From Micromonospora qiuiae (lineage in GTDB: Bacteria > Actinomycetota > Actinomycetes > Mycobacteriales > Micromonosporaceae), in contig NZ_BOPC01000043.1 of the NCBI RefSeq assembly GCF_016863555.1, positions 1 through 64,000 on the forward strand: 64,000 nucleotides of DNA. Direction: 5' to 3'. The notes beneath the pieces were generated by a model that saw only the letters and a list, made by a program, of their open reading frames with translations, was not told where the DNA came from and did no database searches. Both the position numbers and the translations under genes were made by a program. Positions 32,276 through 41,325 of the stretch are shown piece by piece (the stretch's first letter is position 1; the number at the start of each line of letters is the position of its first letter).

Positions 32276-33205
32276 ATGGCTTACGTTCACACAGAGATCG
32301 CGAGCCAGCCGAGCTGCTGGCGCCAGGCGGGCGAACTCGCCCCCAAGGTGCTCGACCGACTGCCCCGGCCCGGTGAGCGGGTCGCCGTCGTCGGCTGCGG
32401 CACGTCGTGGTTCATGGGGATGGCGTACGCGGCCCGCCGGGAGGCCGCCGGCCAGGGCGAGACGGACGCCTTCCAGGCCAGCGAGTTCCCCGTCGACCGC
32501 CGCTACGACCGGCTGTTGGCAATCACCCGTTCCGGCACCACGACCGAGGTGCTGGACCTGCTCACCGCGCTGCGCGGGCGGACTCCGACCACGGTGCTGG
32601 TCGGCGATCCCGGCTCTCCCGCGGCGAGCCTCGCGGACGCCGCCGTCACCATGCCGTTCGCCGACGAACGCTCGGTGGTGCAGACCCGCTTCGCCACCAC
32701 CGTGCTGGCCCTGCTCCGCGCCCATCTCGGCGACAACATCACGGCCCTCGTCGCCGACGCGGAGGTCGCCGTCCGCGCCCCGTTGCCGATCGACCCGAGC
32801 CTGATCGAACAGGTCACCTTCCTCGGCCGGGGCTGGACGATCGGCCTGGCTCAGGAGGCGGCTCTGAAGTGCCGCGAGGCGGCCGCCTTCTGGGCCGAGG
32901 CGTACCCGGCGATGGACTACCGGCACGGCCCGATCGCCGTGTCCGGCCCCGGCCGGCTGGTCTGGGCCTTCGGCGAACTGCCCGACGGGCTGCCCGAGGA
33001 CGTCGCCGCCACCGGTGCGGCGTTCGCGCACAGCCGCACCCACGGGGTTCGCACCGTGCTGGGCCGCTGGGCCGCCCGTCGTACCCCGGTCGACCCGATG
33101 GCCGACCTGATCCTGGCGCAGCGGTTCGCCGTCGCCCTGGCGACCAGTCGCGGACTCGACCCGGACGCGCCCCGGCACCTCAGCCGCTCCGTGGTGCTCA
33201 CGTGA
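32276..33205 (+). CDS. agaS: SIS domain protein, AgaS-like amino-sugar-phosphate deaminase/isomerase
   Basis: A 309-residue protein with two SIS domains (VAVVGCGTSWFMGMAYAARR, LLAITRSGTTTEVLDLLTAL, VTFLGRGWTIGLAQEAALKC, YPAMDYRHGPIAVSGPGRLV). Members bind sugar phosphates and either isomerise or deaminate them; the AgaS and GlmS-like branches act on amino sugars. ATG 32276 follows AAGGAG. It starts the locus with a ROK kinase and NagA, where it could replace NagB. The exact reaction is inferred from the neighbourhood. Confidence 0.78.
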   Translation: MAYVHTEIASQPSCWRQAGELAPKVLDRLPRPGERVAVVGCGTSWFMGMAYAARREAAGQGETDAFQASEFPVDRRYDRLLAITRSGTTTEVLDLLTALRGRTPTTVLVGDPGSPAASLADAAVTMPFADERSVVQTRFATTVLALLRAHLGDNITALVADAEVAVRAPLPIDPSLIEQVTFLGRGWTIGLAQEAALKCREAAAFWAEAYPAMDYRHGPIAVSGPGRLVWAFGELPDGLPEDVAATGAAFAHSRTHGVRTVLGRWAARRTPVDPMADLILAQRFAVALATSRGLDPDAPRHLSRSVVLT

Positions 33206-33248
33206 GGCATCACGCTCGCGCCGGCACCCGGCGCGGTGACGTGTCGGC

Positions 33249-34241
33249 ATGAACATCGGCGAAGTGGCCGTCGCACTGGACGTGGGCGGCACCGGGATGA
33301 AGTGCGCACTCGTCGGCGCAAACGGTGCCGTGGTCCACGCCGAACGGCACCCGACCGACGCCGGACGCGGTCCCGACGCCGTGGTCGACACGATCCTGGC
33401 CGTGGCGCAGGGACTGGCCGGCAGGGCGCGCGCGCAGGGACTCACCCCGGCCGCGCTCGGCATCGTGGTGCCGGGCGTCGTCGACGAAGCACGCGGCGTC
33501 GCGGTCTGGTCGGCGAACGTCGGCTTCCGGGACGTACCCCTGCGTGACCTGGCGTCCGCGCGGCTCGACCTGCCCACGGCGCTCGGCCACGACGTGCGCG
33601 CGGGCGGCCTCGCCGAGGCGCGGGTGGGTGCCGGCCGCGACGCCGGGAACGTGCTCTTCGTGGCGATCGGTACCGGAATCGCCGCCGCACACGTGGTCGC
33701 CGGCTCGGCCGCCACCGGCGCGCACGGCGCCGCCGGAGAACTCGGCCACATCCTGGTCCGCCCGGACGGGCCGGTCTGCGGCTGCGGGCGTCCGGGCTGC
33801 CTGGAGGCGATCGCCTCCGCCTCGGCCGTGGCCCGCCGCTACGCCGAACTCTCCGGAATCGGAGCGACCGGGCCCACCGGCACCACATCGGACGATGGGT
33901 CCGCCACCGGGCCTGGGCCGGGACGGACCATGGTGACCGCCGCCCAGGTGGCCGCCCGGGCGGCGGCGGGCGAAGAACTCGCCAGCCGGGTCTGGCGGGA
34001 AGCCGTCGAGGCGCTGGCCGACGGTCTCGCCACCGGCCAGGCGCTCTTCGACGTGGAAACGATCGTCCTGGGCGGCGGCCTCGCCCAGGCCGGCACCGGG
34101 TTGTTCGGCCCGCTGCGTACCGCGCTGCGGGACCGTCTGACCTTTCACCGGGAACCACAACTGGTCCCGGCCGCTCTCGGCGACGAGGCCGGATGCCTCG
34201 GCGCCGCCCTGCTCGCCCTCGACCAACTGGAGACGAGATGA
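33249..34241 (+). CDS. ROK family sugar kinase
   Basis: A 330-residue ROK kinase with the N-terminal ATP-binding motif ALDVGGTGMKCALVG. The ROK signature spans HGAAGELGHILVRPDG and the zinc-binding cysteines CGCGRPGCLE. Likely substrate is GlcNAc or a related amino sugar, because the gene lies between the SIS and nagA genes and overlaps nagA by four bases. The ROK signature ExGH motif (ELGH) is intact, so an active kinase is expected. Confidence 0.85.
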   Translation: MNIGEVAVALDVGGTGMKCALVGANGAVVHAERHPTDAGRGPDAVVDTILAVAQGLAGRARAQGLTPAALGIVVPGVVDEARGVAVWSANVGFRDVPLRDLASARLDLPTALGHDVRAGGLAEARVGAGRDAGNVLFVAIGTGIAAAHVVAGSAATGAHGAAGELGHILVRPDGPVCGCGRPGCLEAIASASAVARRYAELSGIGATGPTGTTSDDGSATGPGPGRTMVTAAQVAARAAAGEELASRVWREAVEALADGLATGQALFDVETIVLGGGLAQAGTGLFGPLRTALRDRLTFHREPQLVPAALGDEAGCLGAALLALDQLETR

Positions 34242-35344
34242 CCCTTCGGGTGAACGGCAAGGTGGTGACCCCGACGGGGGTGATCCGGCAGGGCTGCGTC
34301 GAGGTCAGAGGCGACCGGATCACCGCAGTCGCCGAGTATCCGTCGATCCGCGACGGCCACTGGATCGTGCCCGGTTTCGTGGACATCCACACCCACGGCG
34401 GAGGCGGACACACCTTCACCACCGGCGACGCCGAGTCCGCCCGCGCCGCCGCCGCGTACCACCTGAACCACGGCACCACCAGCCTGCTGGCCAGCCTGGT
34501 CAGCGCGCCCTTCGAGCTGATGCGCTCGGCCACCACGGCCTTCGCGCCGCTGGTCCGCCAGGACGTGCTCGCCGGCATCCACTTCGAGGGGCCGTACCTG
34601 TCCGCCGCCCGGTGCGGCGCACAGAACCCGGAGTTCCTCCGCGACCCGTCCATCGACGAGCTGACCGAACTGCTCAAGCTCGGCGAGGGAACGGTGCGGA
34701 TGGTCACCCTCGCCCCCGAGCTTACGGGCGCGATCGAAGCCATCGGTCTGCTCACCGGGCAGGGCGTGGTCGCCGCGGTGGGCCACACCGACGCCACGTA
34801 CGAGCAGACCTGTGCCGCCGTGGCGGCGGGCGCGAGCGTCGGCACCCACCTGTTCAACGGGATGCGCCCGGTGCACCACCGGGATCCGGGGCCGGCGGTG
34901 GCGCTGCTCACCGCGCCGAACGTGTTCTGCGAGTTGGTCGCCGACGGGGTGCACCTGCACGAGGGGACGCTCACCTTCGCCGTCGCGACCGCCGGTCCGG
35001 AAAGGTGTGCGCTGGTGACCGACGCGATGGCCGCCGCCGGCATGCCCGACGGCGAGTACGAGTTGGGCGGCCAAGCGGTGACCGTCGCCGACGGCCAGGC
35101 CCGACTCGCCGACGGCACGATCGCCGGCAGCACCCTCACCATGGACGCGGCGCTGCGCCACGCGGTGGCCGTCGGCATGCCGGTGCCCGACGCGGTACGC
35201 ATGGTGTCCACCACCCCGGCCCTGGCCGTCGGCCTCGGCGACCGGGTCGGTGCCCTCACCGCCGGTCTACGCGCCGACCTGGTCGTGCTCGACGACGAGC
35301 TGAACGTGGTGCGGGTGATGCGCGCCGGCGAATGGGTCCGGTAA
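34238..35344 (+). CDS. nagA: N-acetylglucosamine-6-phosphate deacetylase
   Basis: A 368-residue amidohydrolase. Metal and substrate residues lie in PGFVDIHTHGGGGHTF, IHFEGPYLSAARCGAQ, AAVGHTDATYEQT, THLFNGMRPVHHRDPG and LVTDAMAAAGMPDGEY. The enzyme removes the acetyl group from GlcNAc-6-phosphate, giving glucosamine-6-phosphate for the SIS protein or NagB. ATG 34238 overlaps the kinase stop. Upstream residues in the longer frame are antisense-like and are excluded. Confidence 0.93.
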   Translation: MTLRVNGKVVTPTGVIRQGCVEVRGDRITAVAEYPSIRDGHWIVPGFVDIHTHGGGGHTFTTGDAESARAAAAYHLNHGTTSLLASLVSAPFELMRSATTAFAPLVRQDVLAGIHFEGPYLSAARCGAQNPEFLRDPSIDELTELLKLGEGTVRMVTLAPELTGAIEAIGLLTGQGVVAAVGHTDATYEQTCAAVAAGASVGTHLFNGMRPVHHRDPGPAVALLTAPNVFCELVADGVHLHEGTLTFAVATAGPERCALVTDAMAAAGMPDGEYELGGQAVTVADGQARLADGTIAGSTLTMDAALRHAVAVGMPVPDAVRMVSTTPALAVGLGDRVGALTAGLRADLVVLDDELNVVRVMRAGEWVR

Positions 35345-35353
35345 CGGCAGCCC

Positions 35354-36562
35354 TCAGCTCCTCGACATCTCGACGCCGAGGACGGCCTGCTCGTCGGGGC
35401 GGTGCACCAGCACGTCGGCCAGGTACGACTGCACCGCGTGCCGCATCCCCACGTCCCGCCCGGCCCGCTCGGAGATCAGCCACTTGTGCTCGATGATCTG
35501 GGCGAACAGCTCCTGCGGCTCCAGCTTGCGCCGCAGATGGGCGGGAACCGCCCGGACCACCGGCTCGAACACCTCGGTCAGCCAGCGGTGGGCGGCCTGC
35601 TGCTCGTCGGTCAGGTCGCTCTCCGCCCGGTACGCGTCGAGGTCGTTGAGCAGCTTGCGGGCCTGGTTCTCCTCGGCGTCCAGGCCGGTGAGCCGGAGCA
35701 GCCGGCGGTGGTGGTAGCCGGCGTCGACGACCTTCGGCCGGACCAGGTACCGTCCGTTTCCCATGGTCGACATGGCCACCTCGGCCACGTCGAAGCCCAT
35801 CTCGTTGAGCCGGCGGATGCGCCTCTCGATGTCGTGCCGGGCTTCCCGCTCGACCTGCTGCTCGTAGGTGATCTCGTGCCAGAGGCGCTCGTAGCGCTGC
35901 ACGACCTCCTCGCAGACCACCTCGGGATCGATCGAGTCGTGCAGCAGACCGGCGGCCTGCAGGTCCAGCGCCTCCCCGAAGATGTTGACCCGGGCGATCT
36001 CCAGATCTTCACCACGCTGACCGTTGGAGAGCGCGCTGCGCAGCGCCCCGGTCTCCGCGTCCACCAGGTACGCGGCGAAGGCACCGGCGTCCCGCCGGAA
36101 CAGCGTGTTGGACAGCGAGCAGTCGCCCCAGAAGAAGCCCGTCAGATGCATCCGGACCAGCAGCGCGGCGAGCGCGTCGAGCAGACGGCCCATCGTCTCC
36201 GGCCGCAGCGTGTGGGAGAACAGCGCCCGGTAGGGCAGCGAGAACTGGAGGTGCCGGGTGATCAGCACCGGGTCGAGCGGCTCGCCGGCGTCGGACTCCC
36301 GGTCGGCGACGATCGCTATCGCCCGCACCGACGGGAAGTCGATCCGCTCCAGGGCGCGGAGCAGGTCGTACTCCCGCTCGGCCACCCGCTCGCCGGTCTC
36401 CTTGACCGCGTAGACGTATCCACCTAGTTGCACAAATCGCACCACGTGCCGGGAGATGCCCTGCGGCAGCGCGACCAGGTGCTCAGTCGGCCACTGCTCC
36501 AGCGGGGTCGACCAGGGGAGGTCGAGCAGTGCCGGGTCGACGAGAGCCGAAGTGATCCGCAC
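35354..36562 (-). CDS. DUF4032 protein (lipopolysaccharide-kinase-like fold)
   Basis: A 402-residue protein. The N-terminal 170 residues resemble small-lobe and catalytic-loop elements of protein-kinase-like folds (VYAVKETGERVAEREYDLLR, GFFWGDCSLSNTLFRRD, AYLVDAETGAL). The C-terminal half contains the DUF4032 region (HEITYEQQVEREARHDIERR, GYHHRRLLRLTGLDAEENQA). GDCSLSN could be the catalytic loop. Function unknown; it may phosphorylate a small molecule or lipid. The GTG at 36562 is chosen, since upstream residues look non-coding. It converges on nagA with a ten-base gap. Confidence 0.85.
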   Translation of the reverse strand: MRITSALVDPALLDLPWSTPLEQWPTEHLVALPQGISRHVVRFVQLGGYVYAVKETGERVAEREYDLLRALERIDFPSVRAIAIVADRESDAGEPLDPVLITRHLQFSLPYRALFSHTLRPETMGRLLDALAALLVRMHLTGFFWGDCSLSNTLFRRDAGAFAAYLVDAETGALRSALSNGQRGEDLEIARVNIFGEALDLQAAGLLHDSIDPEVVCEEVVQRYERLWHEITYEQQVEREARHDIERRIRRLNEMGFDVAEVAMSTMGNGRYLVRPKVVDAGYHHRRLLRLTGLDAEENQARKLLNDLDAYRAESDLTDEQQAAHRWLTEVFEPVVRAVPAHLRRKLEPQELFAQIIEHKWLISERAGRDVGMRHAVQSYLADVLVHRPDEQAVLGVEMSRS

Positions 36563-36673
36563 GGCGTCCAGTCTGACGCGTACCCGGGCGGAACGCTTCC
36601 CCACGTGTTTGGGCCCACAGCCATCCCGCACCGCTGCGGCCGGCCACCGCGTCGGGCCGGTAGCGTGATCCGG

Positions 36674-37441
36674 GTGCGGGAGACGACACCGGTACGCGGC
36701 AGGTTACGCCCGGCGCCGGTACGCCCGGCCGGCTGGTGGTTCGACGCCGTGCTGCTGGCCGCCCTGGTCGGGCTGACCGCCGCGCTCGCCGCCGGCATGC
36801 TCTTCGGCATCGACCGCGCGGTGGCCGACTGGGCCGACGCGCATCGGCCCACCGCCGCCCGGTGGATCGCGATCGTCCTCAACTACCTCGGTCAGGGCAC
36901 CCCGCTGACGCTGATCGCGGCCGGTCTGGCGGTGTTGCTGGCCGTCCGGCTGCGCTCGGTGCGCCCCCTGCTCGTACCGGTGACCGCCTTCGTGCTCACC
37001 CTCCTGACCATCGGGCCACTGAAGGTGTGGACGGCCCGCCCCGCGCCGAGCGCCAGCAGCAAGGAACCGTTCCTGCCGGCGGAGCGGACCCTCCCTCTCT
37101 TCCAGGACGACCTGCCGGTCCGGTTCGCCCAGTCGTACCCGTCCGGGCACGTCGCCAACGCGATCGTCTGGTACGGCGTGATCGCCCTGCTGCTCGCTCC
37201 GCTGCTGGCCGGCCTCGGCCGCGCGATGCCCCGCGCGCTGGTGCTCGTGGTCCGGATCGTGCCGCCGGCGGTGGTGCTGGGCACCACTACCTATCTGGGC
37301 TGGCACTGGTTGACCGACTCGGTGGCCGGGCTGCTGCTGGGGCTGCTGCTGGACCGGCTGCTACACCGGGTGCCCTGGGACGACCTGCCACTGCCCGGCC
37401 CGTTACGCAACTGGGGTGGCCCGTTCACCACGTGGCCGTAG
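36674..37441 (+). CDS. PAP2 family phosphatase (membrane)
   Basis: A 255-residue membrane protein with six hydrophobic helices. The three-part acid-phosphatase motif is complete: KVWTARPAPS, SYPSGHVAN and LGWHWLTDSVAGLLLG. PAP2 enzymes remove phosphate from lipid phosphates such as phosphatidic acid or undecaprenyl pyrophosphate. Start choice rests on a TAGCGT box at 36661-36666 and GTG 36674, which fits a leaderless transcript; a GTG at 36665 is an alternative. The next gene starts ten bases later. Confidence 0.87.
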   Translation: MRETTPVRGRLRPAPVRPAGWWFDAVLLAALVGLTAALAAGMLFGIDRAVADWADAHRPTAARWIAIVLNYLGQGTPLTLIAAGLAVLLAVRLRSVRPLLVPVTAFVLTLLTIGPLKVWTARPAPSASSKEPFLPAERTLPLFQDDLPVRFAQSYPSGHVANAIVWYGVIALLLAPLLAGLGRAMPRALVLVVRIVPPAVVLGTTTYLGWHWLTDSVAGLLLGLLLDRLLHRVPWDDLPLPGPLRNWGGPFTTWP

Positions 37442-37450
37442 GCTGCGGCC

Positions 37451-38682
37451 GTGGATCAGCTTGCCCGCCGGTTGGGCGTACCGGACGCCGTGACCATCGG
37501 TCTGGGCTCGATGCTCGGCGCAGGCGTCTTCGTGGTCTTCGCCCCCGCCGCCGCGGCGGCCGGCGGGGCGGGACTGCTGGTCGCGGTGGTGCTGGCCGGT
37601 TTCATCGCCTTCTGCAACGCGACCAGCTCGGCCCGGCTCGCCGCCCGCTACCCCGAGTCCGGCGGCACCTACGTGTACGGCAGGGAACGGCTCAACCCGT
37701 TCGCCGGGTTCCTCGTCGGCTGGGGCTTCGTGATCGGCAAGACGGCCAGTTGCGCGGCGATGGCGCTGACCATCGGGGCGTACCTCTGGCCGGGGCAGGC
37801 CCGATTGGTCGCGGTCGCCGCCGTCGTCGCGGTGACCGCGGTGAACCTCCGGGGCGTGACGAAGACCGCGACCGCCACCCGGGTCCTGGTGCTGGTCGTG
37901 CTGGCGGTGCTGACCCTGGTCGCGGTGGTCGGCGCTTTCGGCGTCTCGATCGCCCGGTTCGATCAGCCCGGCGGCTCGGCCCGGGGCGTGCTCACCGCAG
38001 CGGGCCTGCTCTTCTTCGCCTTCGCCGGGTACGCCCGGGTGGCCACCCTCGGTGAGGAGGTACGCGATCCCCGGCGCACCATCCCCCGGGCGGTGCCGCT
38101 GGCACTCGGCATCGTGCTCGCGATCTACCTGACGCTCGCGGCGGTGGCCGTCGGCGTGCTCGGTGCCGACCGGCTGGGCGCCTCCGCCGCGCCCCTGGCC
38201 GACGTGGTGACCGCCGCCGGCCTGCCCGGCCTGGAGTGGGTGGTCCGGGCCGGGGCGACCGTCGCGGTGACCGGCGTGCTGCTCTCCCTGCTCGCGGGCG
38301 TCGGGCGCACCACCCTGGCGATGGCCCGCCGCCGTGACCTGCCCGGCGGGCTGGCCGCGGTGCACCCCCGTCACCAGGTGCCGCACCGGGCCGAGTTGGC
38401 GGTGGCCGCCGTGGTGATCCTGGTGGTCGTGCTGGCCGACGTGCGGGGGCGATCGGCTTCTCCAGCGTCACGGTGCTGGTCTACTACGCCATCACCAACG
38501 CCGCCGCGCTGACGCTCGGCCGGGACCCGGCGCGGAAGCTGCCGGTGCAGGCGCTGGCCGTGATCGGGCTCGTCGGCTGCGTACTGCTCGCGGTCAACCT
38601 GCCGCTGGCCAGCGTGCTCGCCGGCTTCGGTGTGCTCGCCCTCGGCGCCGCCTGGTACGCGCTCCGCCCAGCCCGCCACTGA
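37451..38682 (+). pseudogene. APC family amino acid permease broken by a frameshift
   Basis: The reading frame from GTG 37451 encodes an APC-superfamily transporter (AVTIGLGSMLGAGVFVVFAP, GFIAFCNATSSARLAARYPE, GGTYVYGRERLNPFAGFLV) up to VVVLADVRG. At about 38446 the frame is lost in a GGGGG run. One extra G would restore AIGFSSVTVLVYYAITNAAA, which is coded in the next frame and continues to 38682. So all expected helices are present but split between two frames. Either the gene is a recent pseudogene or a homopolymer sequencing error. It follows the PAP2 gene by ten bases. Confidence 0.88.
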
Positions 38683-38748
38683 CCTCGCAAAACAGCCTGC
38701 CAGGGCGGGGCGTTGTTCTGACAGCAAGAGCGCTTTCCGGAATGGGTT

Positions 38749-39045
38749 TTACGACGTCAGCTCGGCGATTTTGTCGATGAACTGGTCGCGTTTGCCCACG
38801 ACAAACCGGTACTCGACGCCCGACATCGTCGTCACGGCCAGTCCGTTGGGGACCAGCCCCAGGTTGCGGTACTTGCGGGTAGCGACGATGTCCTGGAGCG
38901 GGATGTCGAGGGGTGCGCTCTGGACGTTGACGGCGTGCGCTCGAAACGAGAGGTGCTGGTCAGTCAGGGTCAGTCGGCCACCGACCGACTCGACCCCACG
39001 CCATAGGTTTGCCCGGCGGCTCATCAACACGTTGGCATCGCTCAT
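38749..39045 (-). CDS. GRAM/PH-like domain protein
   Basis: A 98-residue protein that looks like a single GRAM/PH-like domain (LMSRRANLWRGVESVGGRLT, LTDQHLSFRAHAVNVQSAPL, DIPLQDIVATRKYRNLGLVP, NGLAVTTMSGVEYRFVVGKR). These beta domains bind lipids or proteins; this family is small and uncharacterised in actinobacteria. ATG 39045 has AAGGA eleven bases upstream. It lies at the edge of the accessory region. Confidence 0.72.
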   Translation of the reverse strand: MSDANVLMSRRANLWRGVESVGGRLTLTDQHLSFRAHAVNVQSAPLDIPLQDIVATRKYRNLGLVPNGLAVTTMSGVEYRFVVGKRDQFIDKIAELTS

Positions 39046-39201
39046 GCGGGTCACATTCCTTGGCTAGCGCCGCTTGAAGGAGGGCGAGCGTACACGAGTG
39101 CAGCAGGGGCCATCAATGCGCGCCGCACGAACCACCCGAGGGCCACCACAACAACGAGAGCGCCCCGCCGGATCGGTGATCCCGGCGCTCCTTCGAACCC
39201 A

Positions 39202-39278
39202 CGGATCGGTTACCTCACGAGCGCCTTCATCCTCCCCGTTTTGGGGTCGGTGGCCAAAACGGTGTCTCCGATCTCGAT
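39202..39278 (-). pseudogene. Decayed fragment of a Hint (pretoxin) domain
   Basis: On the minus strand this stretch encodes IEIGDTVLATDPKTG followed, after a shift, by remnants of the next strand. It matches DNA at 44851-44922 inside the RHS Hint domain closely (I estimate about 85%). A two-base length difference in the C-rich run breaks the frame. No start or toxin tip is attached. It shows that a second Hint-bearing toxin gene once lay here. Confidence 0.8.
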
Positions 39279-39718
39279 GGCGCCCCTTTCCTTTTACAAG
39301 GTGACTGCTCTCTACCTGCTCGAACGCGACCGCATCAGTGGCAAGATCGTCGACGCGTTCATGAACAAGGACACTGCCGCCGCCTGGCGAGCCACCGAAG
39401 AACGTGCTGACCCTCCAGCAAGCACACACCGACCTCGCCGACGACCTCGCCGCCTACGAAGCCAAACTCGGACGAGCCGCCGGCAGCTGACCGCCCGAAC
39501 CCGCCGAGCCGCCGGCACCGAAGAAGCAGCGCCGCAACCACAAGGCATAGCCCAGCAGCCCCGCCACCGACGGACCACCGGGCTAAAAACTGCTTCACCA
39601 GATCAAGTTAGTTTGACAGCAGCCGTGACAGCAACCCACGCGTACGACCGTGGCCACCCGTGCACAGCAATGCCGCGGGACTACGTTGTGCAATCACTCA
39701 CGCTCTTGCTTGAGGCAT
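39279..39718. other. Region of no clear gene within the accessory island
   Basis: About 440 bases between the Hint fragment and the immunity gene. On the plus strand a short frame reads VTALYLLERDRISGKIVDAF and another reads TLQQAHTDLADDLAAYEAKL, which look like pieces of former proteins, but neither is in a complete gene. The region holds the first copy of the 22-bp direct repeat (39614-39635) and a 27-bp sequence at 39578-39604 similar to one at 43508-43534. I see nothing else I can support. Confidence 0.4.
39614..39635 (+). repeat. 22-bp direct repeat, copy 1
   Basis: TGACAGCAGCCGTGACAGCA plus AC. It is itself two similar 10-bp units spaced by 12. Near-copies lie at 40781-40802 and 43788-43809, all in the same orientation. 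Copies 1 and 2 bracket the orphan toxin/immunity pair. Similarity between copies 1 and 3 runs on for about 35 bases beyond the core. Confidence 0.6.
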
Positions 39719-40264
39719 CTACGGTCGATCGAATGTAGCCAAGGATAAACGGTATTCTTCACTCCCAGACTCGGGGTAAATCTCAATTATGAAGTCCGAC
39801 AGCGCATTCGTCGTTGGCTTCCCATCTGGATCAGCAGTGCCAGGCTCAGCCTTCCAATCAATCAAGTGGATGGTGACGGCATAGCGCCCTGGGTCCGTCG
39901 GCAGCGCAAGGGGGTCAACGCCCGAGTACTGACCTACAGCCTCCAGACCACCAAGTGCTGTTTGCCCCTTAGCGATCAGCAAATATGGCTTCGACGAAAC
40001 CAGTCGGTACCGGCCTTCACGCTCCGTCAAGCCTCCAGCCGGGCCGCCGTGTCGGACGGTGAATTGATAAGCACCACCCCCGCCGATATTGATCGGCACG
40101 AACACGCCAGCCTCAATGTGACGGAGAAGCGCCGCGTCCTCGGATACCTCGTCTTCCCACTCGTCCAGGCTGGTCACACCTGCGAAGTGCTCAGGCTGCC
40201 AGACGCCGAACATCCCAGCGTCGGTCCTGGCAGCCCGAATCAACTCCCATCCGTCCGAAGGCAC
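39719..40264 (-). CDS. Candidate immunity protein for the orphan toxin tip
   Basis: A 181-residue protein directly downstream of a toxin tip and on the same strand, the usual position of immunity genes. It starts with SDGWELIRAARTDAGMFGVW and ends with FIIEIYPESGSEEYRLSLAT. The composition is acidic, as is common for immunity proteins, and G+C is lower than in the flanking chromosome. GTG 40264 is preferred, because AGGAG lies five bases before it; ATG 40279 overlaps the toxin stop. I do not recognise a named immunity family. Confidence 0.7.
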   Translation of the reverse strand: MPSDGWELIRAARTDAGMFGVWQPEHFAGVTSLDEWEDEVSEDAALLRHIEAGVFVPINIGGGGAYQFTVRHGGPAGGLTEREGRYRLVSSKPYLLIAKGQTALGGLEAVGQYSGVDPLALPTDPGRYAVTIHLIDWKAEPGTADPDGKPTTNALSDFIIEIYPESGSEEYRLSLATFDRP

Positions 40265-40272
40265 ATCAGCTC

Positions 40273-40683
40273 CTAACATCGCGCCGAGATTGTGACTCTC
40301 CAGACCGTATCCCCAAGCTTCAGCCCCTGGCCCCTCAGCTGTGCAGAGATCTGAGCGCCGAGGCTTCTGTTCACCGAGGAATCGAGCAGCCACATGTTAT
40401 CGATGTGATCGGCGCCGCCCAGCTGAAGATCAATCTTGTGATCGATGTCGGCGCCGGGGATGGTTTGCCTCCCATTTGCGCGCCAAACATCCGCCGCGCT
40501 TGCCGAACGCTGCACTTTAGTAACTACGAGCCGATCGGCAGAATTGAGTGCCGCAACCTTCGCGTCGGCAGCCACCCTCTGCTCGGCAGTCCAACTGTCC
40601 TTGTACTTGAGGTTAAGCGTAGCCCCGTTGCAATTGTGTACGAGGACGGGCGTGTCACCGGCGAGCACGTAGTACGTGTGGGA
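40273..40683 (-). pseudogene. Orphan polymorphic-toxin C-terminus with HNH-like nuclease domain
   Basis: The frame has no own start. It opens with HTYYVLAGDTPVLVHNC, the last residues of a Hint pretoxin domain, almost identical to those of the RHS gene at 44.6 kb; similarity stops abruptly at about 40681. Then follows a 110-residue toxin with IPGADIDHKIDLQLGGADHI and NMWLLDSSVNRSLGAQI. The DxDHKxxLxLGG and later Asn residues resemble HNH/His-Me-finger nucleases. The adjacent gene is probably its immunity. Such displaced tips are known from Rhs systems as reserve cassettes that recombination can swap in. Confidence 0.82.
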
Positions 40684-40780
40684 TTTTCACCCCGTCACGC
40701 AATGTTACTTACGTTCTCATGGCGTTTCACCTGGCCTTTCGTGCGTGGCGCCTACTCGCCGCATCGAAATATATCGGTGT

Positions 40781-40802
40781 TGACGGCAACGACGACGGCA
40801 AC
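40781..40802 (+). repeat. 22-bp direct repeat, copy 2
   Basis: TGACGGCAACGACGACGGCA plus AC, the second copy of the repeat at 39614 and 43788. It lies about 100 bases beyond the broken end of the orphan toxin tip. Confidence 0.6.
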
Positions 40803-40851
40803 CTGGGGAGACGTCCGCGCCCTTCAGCGGTCGGGGCATCGATGGATGTCG

Positions 40852-41325
40852 CTATCCCAGGTAGGGGGTGGCGCGGTGCTCGGCGTGGTGGTGGAGGCGG
40901 AGGCGGACGGTGTCGTGGATGGGGATACGGTCGAACTCGGTGGGGTGGATGAAGCGGACCTCGGTGGACTCGTCGCTGACGGTGATGGTGCCGCCGACGA
41001 CGCGGGCGAGGTACGTGATGGTGAACTCTTGGCGGACTTCGCCGTCGGGGTAGGCGATGACGTGCGCGGGGTCGGTGTAGATGCCGAGCAGGCCAGTGAT
41101 CTCGATGTCGAGGCCGGTCTCCTCTTTGACCTCGCGGACAGCGCACTGTTGGAGGGTTTCGCCGATGTCCATGGCGCCGCCGGGCAGCGACCAGTTGCCG
41201 GAGTCGGTGCGGCGTTGCAAGAGGACCCGATCATGCTCGTCGGTGACGATGGCTGCGGCGCCGGGGACGAGGCTGTTGGCGGCGGGTGCGTTGGGGTCGT
41301 GGTAGTAGTCGCGCCGGCCGGTCAC
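40852..41325 (-). CDS. Nudix hydrolase
   Basis: A 157-residue protein with a full Nudix box, seen as GGAMDIGETLQQCAVREVKE followed by ETGLDIE. Nudix enzymes cleave nucleoside diphosphates linked to another group. The start NSLVPGAAAIVTDEHDRVLL is typical of ADP-ribose and (d)NTP pyrophosphatase-like members. The start GTG overlaps the stop of the XRE gene by four bases, so both form one operon. Such XRE-Nudix pairs are common in Streptomyces and relatives. Confidence 0.9.
   Translation of the reverse strand: MTGRRDYYHDPNAPAANSLVPGAAAIVTDEHDRVLLQRRTDSGNWSLPGGAMDIGETLQQCAVREVKEETGLDIEITGLLGIYTDPAHVIAYPDGEVRQEFTITYLARVVGGTITVSDESTEVRFIHPTEFDRIPIHDTVRLRLHHHAEHRATPYLG

Noticed and set aside
39241..39738. 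Plus-strand 165-residue frame in the accessory island
   Set aside because: It begins over the decayed Hint fragment and has no continuous protein character; two short segments look like remnants only.
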